From Rhodobacteraceae bacterium XHP0102 (lineage in GTDB: Bacteria; Pseudomonadota; Alphaproteobacteria; Rhodobacterales; Rhodobacteraceae), in assembly GCA_025751475.1 (NCBI GenBank), contig JAOWLD010000002.1:124001-188000 (forward strand): a stretch of DNA of 64,000 bases. Direction: 5' to 3'. The notes beneath the pieces were generated by a model. It searched no databases and was not told the origin of the DNA. It was given only the letters and a program-made list of their open reading frames with translations. This document shows, piece by piece, positions 27,301 through 34,726 of the stretch (position 1 is the stretch's first letter; each line of letters begins with the position of its first letter). The position numbers and the translations under genes were made by a program.

Positions 27301-27803
27301 GGCTTCACGCTTTGTTGGAACATTTGCCCAATATCGCGCCCGCCGCATGGGGCGAGACGGCCGCATTCATTCTGGCCGCCGAGGGCGAATGCAGCCCACA
27401 GGAAGAATCCGATCTTCTGCAAACCGCACAAAGGGTTTTGACCGACCCCGCCCTTGCGCCTCTTTTCACGGCCGATGCCTTAGCCGAAGTGCCGCTGACC
27501 GCCTATAGCGACCGGTTGGGGCACCAAATTTACGGCATCATTGATCGGTTGATCATCAAGGATGACACCGTTCTGGCTGTTGATTTCAAATCCAATCACA
27601 TTGTGCCCGAGACGGTTCATGCGGTGTCCGATGCCTATCTGCGCCAAATGGCCGCTTATCGGGAGATGTTGCGCGCGCTCTATCCCGATCGCAGGGTTGA
27701 AGTGGCGATTTTATGGACAAACGCGCCAAGCCTTATGCGCTTGCCTGATGATTTACTTGCCGCGGCATTGCAAAGCGTGGCTGAGACAGGCGAGGGTTCT
27801 TGA
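24339..27803 (+). CDS. addA: Double-strand break repair helicase AddA
   Basis: This 1154-residue UvrD-type helicase-nuclease has Walker A in ANAGSGKTRVLTNRVARLLL (about 30-40) and helicase motif II LVDEAQDTSPAQW (about 396). VVGDKKQSIYSFQGADPEGF and VMSIHGAKGLEAPIVILPDT follow, with motif VI LLYVAMTRAETW. The C-terminal nuclease is visible as GRRLHALLEHLP, IIDRLIIKD and AVDFKSN. It forms the AddAB complex with the preceding gene for recombinational repair of double-strand ends. It ends 62 nt before trxA. Confidence 0.95.
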   Translation: MTQHQTPHFDAATQAQVISADPLRSTWLSANAGSGKTRVLTNRVARLLLQGVPPERILCLTYTKAAAAEMQNRLFETLGEWATMSDDPLLAALAKLGVAQDDLNLDTLAQARTLFARAVEAPGGLKIQTIHSFCASVLRRFPVEAQISPAFEEMDERDQSDLTAMILEEMAQDLSHGGQTTLDMVAPFLSDLDGQEAARAVVTHRDHFETPSSEADLRAFFGLGNLTEEGLLAQVFTGCEADLCHKLEKLLDANNSRQAKSKRILKSYDWSRHSLSSLGALEAIFVNGSDVKNAPDEARGDKLFNPQVRARMGEDFPALCDFMERLAEARPKRRALRVLEKSHALHQFAPDFLARYDRAKERRGWLDFDDLIRLTNRLLTETSLAQWVLFRLDGGIDHMLVDEAQDTSPAQWQIIAKLAEEFAAGQSARDGLTRTIFVVGDKKQSIYSFQGADPEGFDRMRDAFDTRLAAVRANLQKNVLKYSFRSAPAILALVDQVAADQGHAGLGQDVEHKAYFEDLPGRVDIWPAIESSASPEVPAWDDPVDMIHDSHHSAVLANRIANFIRDTIDNRHVIRTGNHPPRVVQPSDFLILLRSRSTLFHQIIRALKEKNLPIMGADRLRISAELAVRDLTALMNFLATPEDNLSLAAYLRSPVGGLSEAELFDVAHNRQTTLWNALRHQRDRFPDVVSTLEQLRNMADFQRPYEILEYLLSKKGGRRAFIARLGHEAEDGIDSLLHQAMSYERHDVPSVAGFAAWLRRGDVTIKRDMTGDDNQIRVMSIHGAKGLEAPIVILPDTARKKDAGHRGVNTLKPEDGPLLWANASDDLPRELRPAYERRKAAQTEEENRLLYVAMTRAETWLIIAAAGELSAKTGDKLVWYDQIHASAQSLPQTRPHMFWDEAGLRLENGDWSMAAASAQDTPAIAVPQADDIAAALSGWVKATPEPKAKDKPALTPSDLASEAAQPLADADRTTAWHDAEAAKLRGRRLHALLEHLPNIAPAAWGETAAFILAAEGECSPQEESDLLQTAQRVLTDPALAPLFTADALAEVPLTAYSDRLGHQIYGIIDRLIIKDDTVLAVDFKSNHIVPETVHAVSDAYLRQMAAYREMLRALYPDRRVEVAILWTNAPSLMRLPDDLLAAALQSVAETGEGS

Positions 27804-27865
27804 CGCGGGGGGGCGGCGTTCATAGGTTCTGCATCAACCACTGACATCCTAAGGAGGGCTGAACC

Positions 27866-28186
27866 ATGGCCACGACCGCAGTTACCGATGCGACCTTCGA
27901 TAGCGAAGTTCGCCAATCCTCTATTCCCGTCATCGTAGACTTCTGGGCGGAATGGTGCGGCCCTTGCCGCCAAATCGGCCCCGCATTGGAAGAGCTTTCC
28001 AGCGAATTTGAAGGCAAAGTTAAAATCGTGAAGGTCAATGTCGATGAAAACCCCAGCTCTCCGATGGAGCTCGGCGTGCGCGGCATTCCTGCACTGTTCA
28101 TGTTCAAAGACGGCGAAGTGGTGTCCAACAAGGTCGGCGCTGCGCCCAAGGCCGCGCTTCAGAAATGGATTGAAGAAACAATCTAA
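27866..28186 (+). CDS. trxA: Thioredoxin
   Basis: A 106-residue classic thioredoxin with active site WAEWCGPC near residues 29-36, the cis-Pro in [11 protein letters not shown] and the conserved Lys in [11 protein letters not shown]. It is the cytosolic disulfide reductant for ribonucleotide reductase and other enzymes. AAGGAGG lies 9 nt upstream of ATG 27866. A Rho-independent terminator follows within 25 nt. The 62-nt gap from addA is long enough for its own promoter. Confidence 0.96.
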   Translation: MATTAVTDATFDSEVRQSSIPVIVDFWAEWCGPCRQIGPALEELSSEFEGKVKIVKVNVDENPSSPMELGVRGIPALFMFKDGEVVSNKVGAAPKAALQKWIEETI

Positions 28187-28210
28187 GTCCGCAGGACATC
28201 GGAGACAGGA

Positions 28211-28237
28211 AAAGGGCACCCGCAGGTGCCCTTTTTT
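28211..28237. terminator. Bidirectional terminator between trxA and the BOF-domain gene
   Basis: Stem AAAGGGCACC/GGTGCCCTTT with a 4-nt loop (CGCA) and flanking A and T runs works on both strands. The stop codon of the minus-strand gene overlaps the T-tract. Confidence 0.9.
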
Positions 28238-28565
28238 ATTCGTATCCCCGCAACGTTTGGCTGCTGCCATCGGCACGGATCAACCGCGTTGCGTTGATCT
28301 CACGGGGACCGTCATCATCCACGACCCCTTCAACCACCACTGTTTCACCAATTTGTGGCAATTGAACCGCAGGGCCGAGATAAACAAGGATCTGACCTGT
28401 CGCATCTTTGAGAACAATCTCATCCTCATCGGGAATGCGATCCACCACCGCAGACAGGCTCACGCTTTGGCCACGGACCAAATCGGCAATATCGGCTTTG
28501 GCCGCTTGCACATTTGGCAACAAGATCAGCGCAGCCGCACCCAATGTTAATGACCCAAAGCGCAT
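28236..28565 (-). CDS. Periplasmic BOF (YgiW/YdeI-like) OB-fold protein
   Basis: This 109-residue exported protein has a signal peptide (MRFGSLTLGAAALILLPNVQAAKA) followed by about 85 residues of OB-fold strands. These include EIVLKDATGQILVYLG and GETVVVEGVVDDDGPREINA, similar to the bacterial OB-fold (BOF, YgiW/YdeI/NirD) proteins of the periplasm. Such proteins bind small cationic ligands or act in stress tolerance; no ligand is predictable here. ATG 28565 lies 1 nt after the stop of the upstream small membrane gene, so the two are co-transcribed. Confidence 0.7.
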   Translation of the reverse strand: MRFGSLTLGAAALILLPNVQAAKADIADLVRGQSVSLSAVVDRIPDEDEIVLKDATGQILVYLGPAVQLPQIGETVVVEGVVDDDGPREINATRLIRADGSSQTLRGYE

Positions 28566-28566
28566 A

Positions 28567-28728
28567 TCAGTCCAACGCCACAATAACCAAAATTGCTGCT
28601 ACAATCCCACCAAGCACCAAAACAAAACGTGGCAGTCTGAATGACACCTCTGTCTTGAGCCACGCCGTATAAGTATCAAGCGACACGGCCTTTTCTGCGT
28701 CTTGGTCTTTCATCACGTCCTTCGTCAT
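28567..28728 (-). CDS. Small single-pass membrane protein
   Basis: This about 53-residue protein begins MTKDVMKDQDAEKAVSLDTY. It has a charged N-terminus and one C-terminal membrane segment, LPRFVLVLGGIVAAILVIVALD. ATG 28728 is chosen because GGAG lies 9 nt upstream; ATG 28713 and ATG 28737 are in-frame alternatives. It precedes and nearly abuts the BOF-domain gene, suggesting that both act at the envelope. I do not recognise a family. Confidence 0.6.
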   Translation of the reverse strand: MTKDVMKDQDAEKAVSLDTYTAWLKTEVSFRLPRFVLVLGGIVAAILVIVALD

Positions 28729-28785
28729 GGGTTTCATCTCCGTTATATGTGCACCGTGTCTTAAAAGTGGGGCTGATGAAATGAG

Positions 28786-28802
28786 ATTCAATGCAATTGA
28801 AT
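28786..28802. promoter_or_regulatory. Perfect palindrome upstream of the small membrane gene
   Basis: ATTCAAT-gca-ATTGAAT, two perfect 7-bp arms around a 3-nt centre, lies about 60 nt before the start of the minus-strand small membrane/BOF pair. It sits in an AT-rich patch typical of a promoter, and a second inverted repeat GATAG/CTATC follows at 28814-28830. The cognate regulator is unknown. Confidence 0.45.
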
Positions 28803-28844
28803 TTTTGAAATTGATAGTTTTTTGCTATCGATATCAAGCCATGA

Positions 28845-28874
28845 AAAAGGGCGCGCCTAGTGGCGCGCCCTTTT
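28845..28874 (-). terminator. Terminator of the glnK-amtB operon
   Basis: A perfect 13-bp stem (AAAAGGGCGCGCC/GGCGCGCCCTTTT) with a 4-nt loop has T-runs on both strands. It lies 63 nt downstream of the amtB stop. Confidence 0.88.
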
Positions 28875-28936
28875 CAGTATGGCCTCGGTCCGAGGGAGGA
28901 AGGAAGGCGGACCAAGGCCCCGTTTCTTGAGATCAA

Positions 28937-30265
28937 TCAGCCTTTGGTAAAGTCAGGATAGGCTTCCATACCCATCTCTGCCACGTCCAGACCGCGGATT
29001 TCATCTTCTTCAGATGGGCGCAGACCCATGACCGCTTTCAAGATGACCCAGACGATCAGCGAGCTTACGAAGACAAAGCCACCAATCGCCACGATGCCGA
29101 TGATCTGAGCACCCCAGCCACCTGTGTAGAAGGCCACAGCCAATGTGCCCCAGACGCCTGCAAAGAGGTGAACGGGGATAGCACCCACCACATCGTCAAT
29201 CTTCAACTTGTCCAGCAAGGGAACCGTGAAGACCACAATCACACCGCCGACAGCACCCGTCAAAAGCGCGCCGAACAGCGAAGGTGCAAGAGGCTCTGCG
29301 GTGATGGAGACCAAGCCAGCCAAAGCGCCGTTCAGAACCATGGTCAAGTCAACTTTACCATAAAGAACCTGCGTCAGGATCAGGGCTGTCACGGCACCTG
29401 CGGCAGCGGCCATATTGGTGTTGGCAAAAATGCGCGACACGTCAGCAACATCACCAATCGTGCCCATAGCCAACTGCGAGCCACCGTTGAAGCCGAACCA
29501 ACCCAGCCACAGGATGAACGTGCCGAGCGTGGCCAGTGCGAGGTTAGAACCTGGCATTGGGGTTGTTTTGCCGTCTTTATACTTGCCCAAACGGGGTCCA
29601 AGCACGATGGCGCCTGCCAATGCCGCAAAGCCACCTGCCGCGTGCACGAGAGTCGAGCCCGCAAAATCAGAGAAGCCAAGCTCAGACAACCAGCCGCCGC
29701 CCCACTGCCAAGATGCTTCGATCGGGTAGATGAAGCCTGTCAGCACGACAACGAAGACAAGGAATGGCCACAGTTTGATGCGCTCCGCCAAAGTGCCCGA
29801 AACGATGGAGGCGGTGGTGGCGCAGAACATCAACTGGAAGAAGAAGTCGGAACCAACCGAGGCATAATCCAGCGCAGTTTCGGTATCGACCAAGCCAACT
29901 GGCTCAAGCGAGGTTGGTGCGAACGCCCCAAGCCAACCGCCGATGCTCCAACCATCGCCTGGATACATCAGGTTAAAGCCGACCAGCCAATACATGATCG
30001 CGGCAATTGAAAACAGCGCGATATTTTTGGTCAACTGCATGGTGACATTCTTGGAACGCACCAGACCCGCTTCCAACATGGCGAAGCCTGCCGCCATCCA
30101 GAAAACAAGGAAACCACCCATCAAGAATAGAAGGGTCGTCAGAATATAGGATGTGTGAAGCGCAGGTTCGCCCGTAGGCTCAACTGCGTCCTGTGCATAC
30201 CCCATCGAAGGCAGCGCGACCGACAGGGCCACGGCAGCGAGGGGAAGGAGGAATTTGGTTTTCAT
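28937..30265 (-). CDS. amtB: Ammonium transporter AmtB
   Basis: This 442-residue Amt/MEP/Rh channel has a signal peptide (MKTKFLLPLAAVALSVALPS, cleavage near GYAQ). Eleven or so membrane segments follow, with the family signatures MLEAGLVRSKN, SWQWGGGWLSELGFSDFAGS (central pore His follows in LVHAAGG) and LGWFGFNGGSQ. It imports ammonium and is closed by binding of the GlnK protein encoded 31 nt upstream. ATG 30265 is chosen; in-frame sequence upstream to 30430 overlaps glnK and is not coding. Its operon ends at the 28845-28874 hairpin. Confidence 0.96.
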   Translation of the reverse strand: MKTKFLLPLAAVALSVALPSMGYAQDAVEPTGEPALHTSYILTTLLFLMGGFLVFWMAAGFAMLEAGLVRSKNVTMQLTKNIALFSIAAIMYWLVGFNLMYPGDGWSIGGWLGAFAPTSLEPVGLVDTETALDYASVGSDFFFQLMFCATTASIVSGTLAERIKLWPFLVFVVVLTGFIYPIEASWQWGGGWLSELGFSDFAGSTLVHAAGGFAALAGAIVLGPRLGKYKDGKTTPMPGSNLALATLGTFILWLGWFGFNGGSQLAMGTIGDVADVSRIFANTNMAAAAGAVTALILTQVLYGKVDLTMVLNGALAGLVSITAEPLAPSLFGALLTGAVGGVIVVFTVPLLDKLKIDDVVGAIPVHLFAGVWGTLAVAFYTGGWGAQIIGIVAIGGFVFVSSLIVWVILKAVMGLRPSEEDEIRGLDVAEMGMEAYPDFTKG

Positions 30266-30296
30266 TGGAATGATGTCCTTCTTGTCGAAAGAGCGC

Positions 30297-30635
30297 TCAA
30301 AGCGCATCGTCGCCAGTTTCGCCCGTGCGCACGCGCAACGAAGACGCAACGTCCAGAACGAAAATCTTGCCATCGCCGATTTTGTCGGTTTTGGCGGTTT
30401 TATGGATTGTGTCGACCACCTGATCGGCAAGACCGTCAGCGACCACGATTTCCAATTTGACTTTCGGCACGAAGTTCACGGCATATTCCGCGCCGCGATA
30501 GATTTCTGTGTGACCAGATTGCGAGCCAAAGCCTTTGATCTCGGTCACCATCATGCCGCGCACGCCGATTGAAGTGAGCGCCTCGCGCACTTCTTCCAGC
30601 TTGAACGGTTTAATAGCTGCAATGATGAGTTTCAC
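30297..30635 (-). CDS. glnK: Nitrogen regulatory protein P-II (GlnK)
   Basis: A 112-residue PII signal protein with the T-loop TEIYRGAEYAVNFVPK carrying the uridylylated Tyr51. The B-loop is TDKIGDGKIFV and the C-loop includes RVRTGETGDDAL. It senses 2-oxoglutarate/ATP/ADP and glutamine status, and it binds AmtB. Linkage to amtB identifies it as GlnK rather than GlnB. No good -24/-12 sigma-54 promoter was found upstream. Several inverted repeats occur 120-165 nt upstream and could bind NtrC. Confidence 0.95.
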   Translation of the reverse strand: MKLIIAAIKPFKLEEVREALTSIGVRGMMVTEIKGFGSQSGHTEIYRGAEYAVNFVPKVKLEIVVADGLADQVVDTIHKTAKTDKIGDGKIFVLDVASSLRVRTGETGDDAL

Positions 30636-30754
30636 GTCATTTACCCCTTGCGGTTGATGCTGTCCCCGAAGGACGTCACGGGTTTCACATCACTGTGAGA
30701 CGCAGGGTTTCTCAACGAAACGGGCCAATCTCAGCGGGCTCTGACAGGAAAAAT

Positions 30755-30798
30755 GCAAAAATTTTGCGCAAATTGCGACAAGTGCTTAAAAATTAAGC
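30755..30798. promoter_or_regulatory. Cluster of inverted repeats between glnK and the PBP gene
   Basis: Three AT-rich dyads occur within 44 nt: GCAAAA-a-TTTTGC (30755-30767), TTGCGCAA (30765-30772) and GCTTAA-aaa-TTAAGC (30784-30798). They lie 120-165 nt before glnK and 85-130 nt before the divergent PBP gene. They are plausible activator sites for the glnK promoter. Which protein binds is not known. Confidence 0.4.
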
Positions 30799-30882
30799 GC
30801 ATGATTTATCGCTTCTTCCCGTTTCCCCCTCTCCACAAGTGAGTCGAAAACGCCTATTTTGAAGAAAAATGGCAGGTTAAAT

Positions 30883-33054
30883 ATGAGCAAACCCCCTTCA
30901 GGCAGACGGCCCCTTGTGGCTCCGCGCCGCAGTTCCACCCCTGCCGCGCGCAATGGGGGCACTCACAAACACAACAGGCGTGGCGCATCGAAAAAGAAAA
31001 AGCCTGTGCCCAACCGATCACTTCTGGGGCGTCTGATACGCTGGATTGGACGGGTCAGCTTTGCCATTGCATGGCGCGGTGCAGCGCTCGTGGCGGTGAT
31101 CCTGTTTGGAACGGCCTTTTACTATTACAGCAAGCTTCCCCCTGTGTCCGAATTACTGGATGCCCGCGCGCGCGGCTCGGTCACCATGCTGGACCGATAT
31201 GGTGAAGTATTTGCATGGCGGGGCGAGCAATTTGGCGGGGCGATTACGCCCGATACGGTTAGCCCACATCTGCTTCACGCCGTGGTTGCAACAGAAGATC
31301 GCCGCTTTTATCGCCATCACGGGGTCAGCCCTCGTGGCATTTTAGGGGCAATGGTCATCAATATGCGCGAAGGGCGCGGGCCGTTGCAGGGGCATGGCGG
31401 CTCAACAATCACCCAACAGGTGGCCAAGCTGATCTGCCTTGGCACACCCTATGATCCAGAGGCTTGGGACAGCGAAGCCGCTTATGAGGCGGATTGCCGT
31501 CAAACCACAATTGCGCGCAAATTGCAGGAAGTGCCTTTCGCGATTGCAATGGAATGGCGTTACAGCAAAGACGAAATTCTCAGTATTTATTTCAACCGCG
31601 CCTATCTGGGTGCAGGCACGCGCGGCTTTGAGGCCGCCGCACAGCGATATTTCGGTATTTCAGCGGCCGAAGTTAACCCATCTCAGGCGGCGATGTTGGC
31701 GGGGCTTCTGGTGGCACCCTCCTATTTCGCGCCGACCCGCAACCTCCAACGTGCGCAAGACCGCGCCAATCTTGTCTTAGGCCTGATGGCGCGCGAAGAC
31801 TATCTCACCCCGTCCGAGTTGGCCATTGCGCAGGCAAACCCTGCCACTCTTTCGGATGCTGCGCGGGCAAATATCGGCGGCTATTTTGCGGATTGGATCA
31901 TGTCGGAGGGGCCAAGCTTCCTCACCCGCACCACCACCGAAGATGTCATTCTGCGCACAACCTTTGATCCTGCAATGCAGCGCGCCGCTGAAGAGGCGCT
32001 GAACGATGTTTTCACCAATCAAGTGCGCGAAGGATCAGAGGCGCAAGCGGCGATTGTCGTCATGGGCGCGGATGGCGCGGTGCGGGCCATGGTCGGCGGG
32101 CGGGATCTGCGCGGCGCGGGGCTGTTCAACCGCGCAACACAAGCGCAGCGGCAGACGGGCTCCGCGTTCAAACCTTTTGTCTATGCCACAGCGCTTGATT
32201 TGGGTTGGCGCTTTGATGATCTGATTTTGGACGCGCCTTTGACCCTCAACATCCCTGGCTCTGGTGCCTGGTCGCCCGAGAATTATTCAGGTGAATTCTA
32301 TGGCGATGTGACCTTGACCGAGGCCCTCCAAGCCTCGCTCAACACCGCCGCAGTGCGCTTGTCCGAGCAGGTGGGCCGGGATCTTGTGCGGCAAGTGGCC
32401 AGCGATTTCGGGATCGACAGCGATCTGGCTGCAGGCCCTGCTTTGGCACTCGGGGCATCCGAATCCAGCCTTTTGGAAATGACAGGTGCATATGCGGGCA
32501 TCCTAAATGGTGGATCGGCTGTCACGCCCTATGGGCTGTTGGAATTGCGCCTGATGGGGGATAACGCCGCGTTGATGGGCCAATCGGGCGGAATGCGGGA
32601 ACGCGTGATCAGCGAGGCCGCGGCACGGCAACTGACCTATATGATGAATCAAGTGGTCGAAAACGGCACAGGCCAACGCGCCAATCTGTCCAATATTGAA
32701 GTGGCGGGAAAAACGGGCACAACCAATTCCGCCCGCGATGCATGGTTCATCGGTTTTACCTCTGATTATGTGGCAGGGGTCTGGATGGGCTATGATGACA
32801 ACAGGCCGCTCACAGGCGTAACAGGCGGCGGGTTGCCCGCCGAACTTTGGCGGCAAACGATTGAGCGTATTCAGGTGGATCAACCCGCCTCACCCTTGCC
32901 AATGATTGATCCAATCGCAGAAGGCAGGCGAGGGCCCAATCGGGTTCTGAGCACCGATGAAGGCACGGGTCAGGTGCTAAACGATGCCGCCGATCTGGCC
33001 GAACAAATATTGATGCAAGTCTTGGGCGGGCTTTTGGGGCGCGATACGCAGTAG
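30883..33054 (+). CDS. Class A penicillin-binding protein (PBP1 type)
   Basis: This 723-residue bifunctional peptidoglycan synthase has a very basic cytoplasmic head (1-60, with KKKK) and one membrane anchor (about 62-82). A GT51 transglycosylase domain follows (VVATEDRRFYRHHG; GGSTITQQVAK). Then comes a transpeptidase with all three motifs: SAFK in QTGSAFKPFVYATAL, SLN in ASLNTAAVRL, and KTGTT in AGKTGTTNSARDAW. A roughly 25-residue insertion after TITQQVAK (GTPYDPEAWDSEAAYEADCR) is typical of alphaproteobacterial members. ATG 30883 is preferred to TTG 30859. It ends directly against the convergent mlaC with no spacer. Confidence 0.92.
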   Translation: MSKPPSGRRPLVAPRRSSTPAARNGGTHKHNRRGASKKKKPVPNRSLLGRLIRWIGRVSFAIAWRGAALVAVILFGTAFYYYSKLPPVSELLDARARGSVTMLDRYGEVFAWRGEQFGGAITPDTVSPHLLHAVVATEDRRFYRHHGVSPRGILGAMVINMREGRGPLQGHGGSTITQQVAKLICLGTPYDPEAWDSEAAYEADCRQTTIARKLQEVPFAIAMEWRYSKDEILSIYFNRAYLGAGTRGFEAAAQRYFGISAAEVNPSQAAMLAGLLVAPSYFAPTRNLQRAQDRANLVLGLMAREDYLTPSELAIAQANPATLSDAARANIGGYFADWIMSEGPSFLTRTTTEDVILRTTFDPAMQRAAEEALNDVFTNQVREGSEAQAAIVVMGADGAVRAMVGGRDLRGAGLFNRATQAQRQTGSAFKPFVYATALDLGWRFDDLILDAPLTLNIPGSGAWSPENYSGEFYGDVTLTEALQASLNTAAVRLSEQVGRDLVRQVASDFGIDSDLAAGPALALGASESSLLEMTGAYAGILNGGSAVTPYGLLELRLMGDNAALMGQSGGMRERVISEAAARQLTYMMNQVVENGTGQRANLSNIEVAGKTGTTNSARDAWFIGFTSDYVAGVWMGYDDNRPLTGVTGGGLPAELWRQTIERIQVDQPASPLPMIDPIAEGRRGPNRVLSTDEGTGQVLNDAADLAEQILMQVLGGLLGRDTQ

Positions 33055-33675
33055 TCAGGTTGCGTTCAAAGTGGCGATCAGTGCATCGATGCTGCCGCCA
33101 TTCGTGTCCAGTATCGAACGCATTTCCTGCCCCTCAGTGCTGCGCAAATCAATGCCTTCGATCAGGATGTTGAAAATACGCGGACGCCCCGAGCCGTCTG
33201 AGACAAGCCAGATCACCTCTACAGGCGGTTGACCCGCCAGCTGCGCGCGGGAGCGCACTTCGAAAAAGCTGCGGATAGGGCGCGCACCAATCACTTGGAT
33301 CGAGCCGCCCTCGAAATCATTGAACCGCGCACCATATTTGCGCGCCAGATACCCCCGCAAAGCTTGGGTGAAGCCGCGCCGTTGCGCCTCACTGGCACTG
33401 CGCCAATCCACACCAAGCACGGTCTGCGCAATGATCGGCATATCGGCATAGCGGTCCAAAATACGCTCAAACTGTGCGGGCGATGCGGCTGCACTGCCAG
33501 ACGCCAATGCGTTTAAATCCGCACTCACCGCTTCGATCAATGCGGCCGCATCGCCTTCACTCATCGCCGCAAAAGCCGCGCGCGGAACAGACAGGCCTGC
33601 AACGGATAGGGACATCAGCCCCAAGATCAGAGCGCGGCGCATGACAAAATGATGCATGACAAGGCCACCTTTCAT
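33055..33675 (-). CDS. mlaC: MlaC/Ttg2D phospholipid-transport substrate-binding protein
   Basis: This 206-residue periplasmic lipid carrier has an N-terminal signal (basic start, hydrophobic ILGLMSLSVAGLS, cleavage near AAFA about residue 36). The MlaC fold is indicated by FERILDRYADMPIIAQTVLG, YLARKYGARFNDFEGG and IFNILIEGIDLRSTE. It shuttles phospholipids between the outer-membrane MlaA and an inner-membrane MCE transporter. It is coupled to mlaA by a 4-nt overlap. The mlaFEDB genes are not in this window. Confidence 0.9.
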   Translation of the reverse strand: MKGGLVMHHFVMRRALILGLMSLSVAGLSVPRAAFAAMSEGDAAALIEAVSADLNALASGSAAASPAQFERILDRYADMPIIAQTVLGVDWRSASEAQRRGFTQALRGYLARKYGARFNDFEGGSIQVIGARPIRSFFEVRSRAQLAGQPPVEVIWLVSDGSGRPRIFNILIEGIDLRSTEGQEMRSILDTNGGSIDALIATLNAT

Positions 33676-34511
33676 TGTGTGTATGGGTCCGCATACGGGT
33701 CGGCATAGGGATCAGCGTAAGGATCAATTTGACCCGCCGCCGCACCACCACCACCAGATGAGAAATCTGAACCGCTTGCCGCGAAGTCATTCAAATCAAA
33801 ACGTCTGTTTTGCAGATAAATTAGTCGTGACTGCGCATAGCTGTCTGCGCTGTCGTACAGCACCGCATCAATCGTGCCACGCAGCGCATAACGATCACCC
33901 ACAACATCAGCCGCGCGCACGGGACGCGAAAATTCAATCACATCATTATTTGGTCCAATATGGGACAATGGATTGAGCGCCAGATCAACCAACAGCCCCG
34001 TGGTGTCGCGGGTGGTCGAAGGGCCAAACAGGGGCAGTTCCACAAATGCCCCTTCGCCCGCACCCCAAACGTGCAAGGTTTCGCCAAAATTTGCCGTTTG
34101 CGCCTCGAGTCCCATCAAAGTGGCCACATCGAAAAGCCCCAACACCCCCACGGTGGAATTTATCAAAAACCGCGCGCCATTGGTCGCGGCTGCGTCCAAT
34201 CGTGCCTGAAACACATGGTTCACAAAATGGCTTGGCTCACCCAAATTCGCGGCCATATTGCCAATACCTTGGCGCAATGGGGCAGGGACAACAGACCCGT
34301 AAACCACGGATACAGGCCGCAATACCACCGTATCGATCCCTTTGTTAAGCGCATGAACGCTGCGGTTCACGGGCTCAATTGGGTCGTTAACGCTGCGGGT
34401 TGCACCGCCATCCTGAACAGTTGCACAGCCCGAAAGCAGCGCCACACAGGCCATAACGCCCAGTGGTTTTAACATACTGTTGCACAATCGGCGTGTGATA
34501 AGACGTGGCAC
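33672..34511 (-). CDS. mlaA: Outer-membrane lipoprotein MlaA (VacJ) with DPYA-repeat tail
   Basis: This lipoprotein has up to 279 residues, with lipobox LLSGC (Cys near residue 29) and the MlaA core VNDPIEPVNRSVHALNKGID, VNHVFQARLDAAATN and LFGPSTTRDTTGLLVD. It removes mislocalised phospholipid from the outer leaflet. The last 20 residues are a tandem Asp-Pro-Tyr-Ala repeat (four units), preceded by a Gly-rich linker (SSGGGGAAAG). GTG 34511 has GAAGG 9 nt upstream; ATG 34475 (MLKPLGVMACVALLSGC) is the alternative start. Confidence 0.92.
   Translation of the reverse strand: MPRLITRRLCNSMLKPLGVMACVALLSGCATVQDGGATRSVNDPIEPVNRSVHALNKGIDTVVLRPVSVVYGSVVPAPLRQGIGNMAANLGEPSHFVNHVFQARLDAAATNGARFLINSTVGVLGLFDVATLMGLEAQTANFGETLHVWGAGEGAFVELPLFGPSTTRDTTGLLVDLALNPLSHIGPNNDVIEFSRPVRAADVVGDRYALRGTIDAVLYDSADSYAQSRLIYLQNRRFDLNDFAASGSDFSSGGGGAAAGQIDPYADPYADPYADPYTQ
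33678..33725 (-). repeat. Four 12-nt repeats encoding Asp-Pro-Tyr-Ala in mlaA
   Basis: Four consecutive 12-nt units encode DPYA, DPYA, DPYA and DPYT at the C-terminus of MlaA. The units differ at nearly every third codon position (GATCCTTACGCT, GATCCCTATGCC, GACCCGTATGCG, GACCCATACACA). The peptide is therefore conserved while the DNA has diverged. Confidence 0.9.
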
Positions 34512-34726
34512 GGATCTAAGCCTTCAATGAATCATTAAAACAAGAGCATAGTCTAGCTTTATCAACAGACCACCCCAAGGGCGGAAAGAATATTCGAAAG
34601 AATTAATCTGAAATCTGTGCCTAATTGGTCGAAGTCATCGCTCAAGCTCAAAAAAGGCTGCAATTGCCATTCACGCAAAGCTGTGGCAGCGATAGCATGA
34701 AACAGCAGATAACGAGAGATCAAACC

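Noticed and set aside
30636-30760. Sigma-54 promoter for glnK
   Set aside because: TTGGCCCG followed by GTTGAG is off in spacing and lacks the GC of the -12 element.
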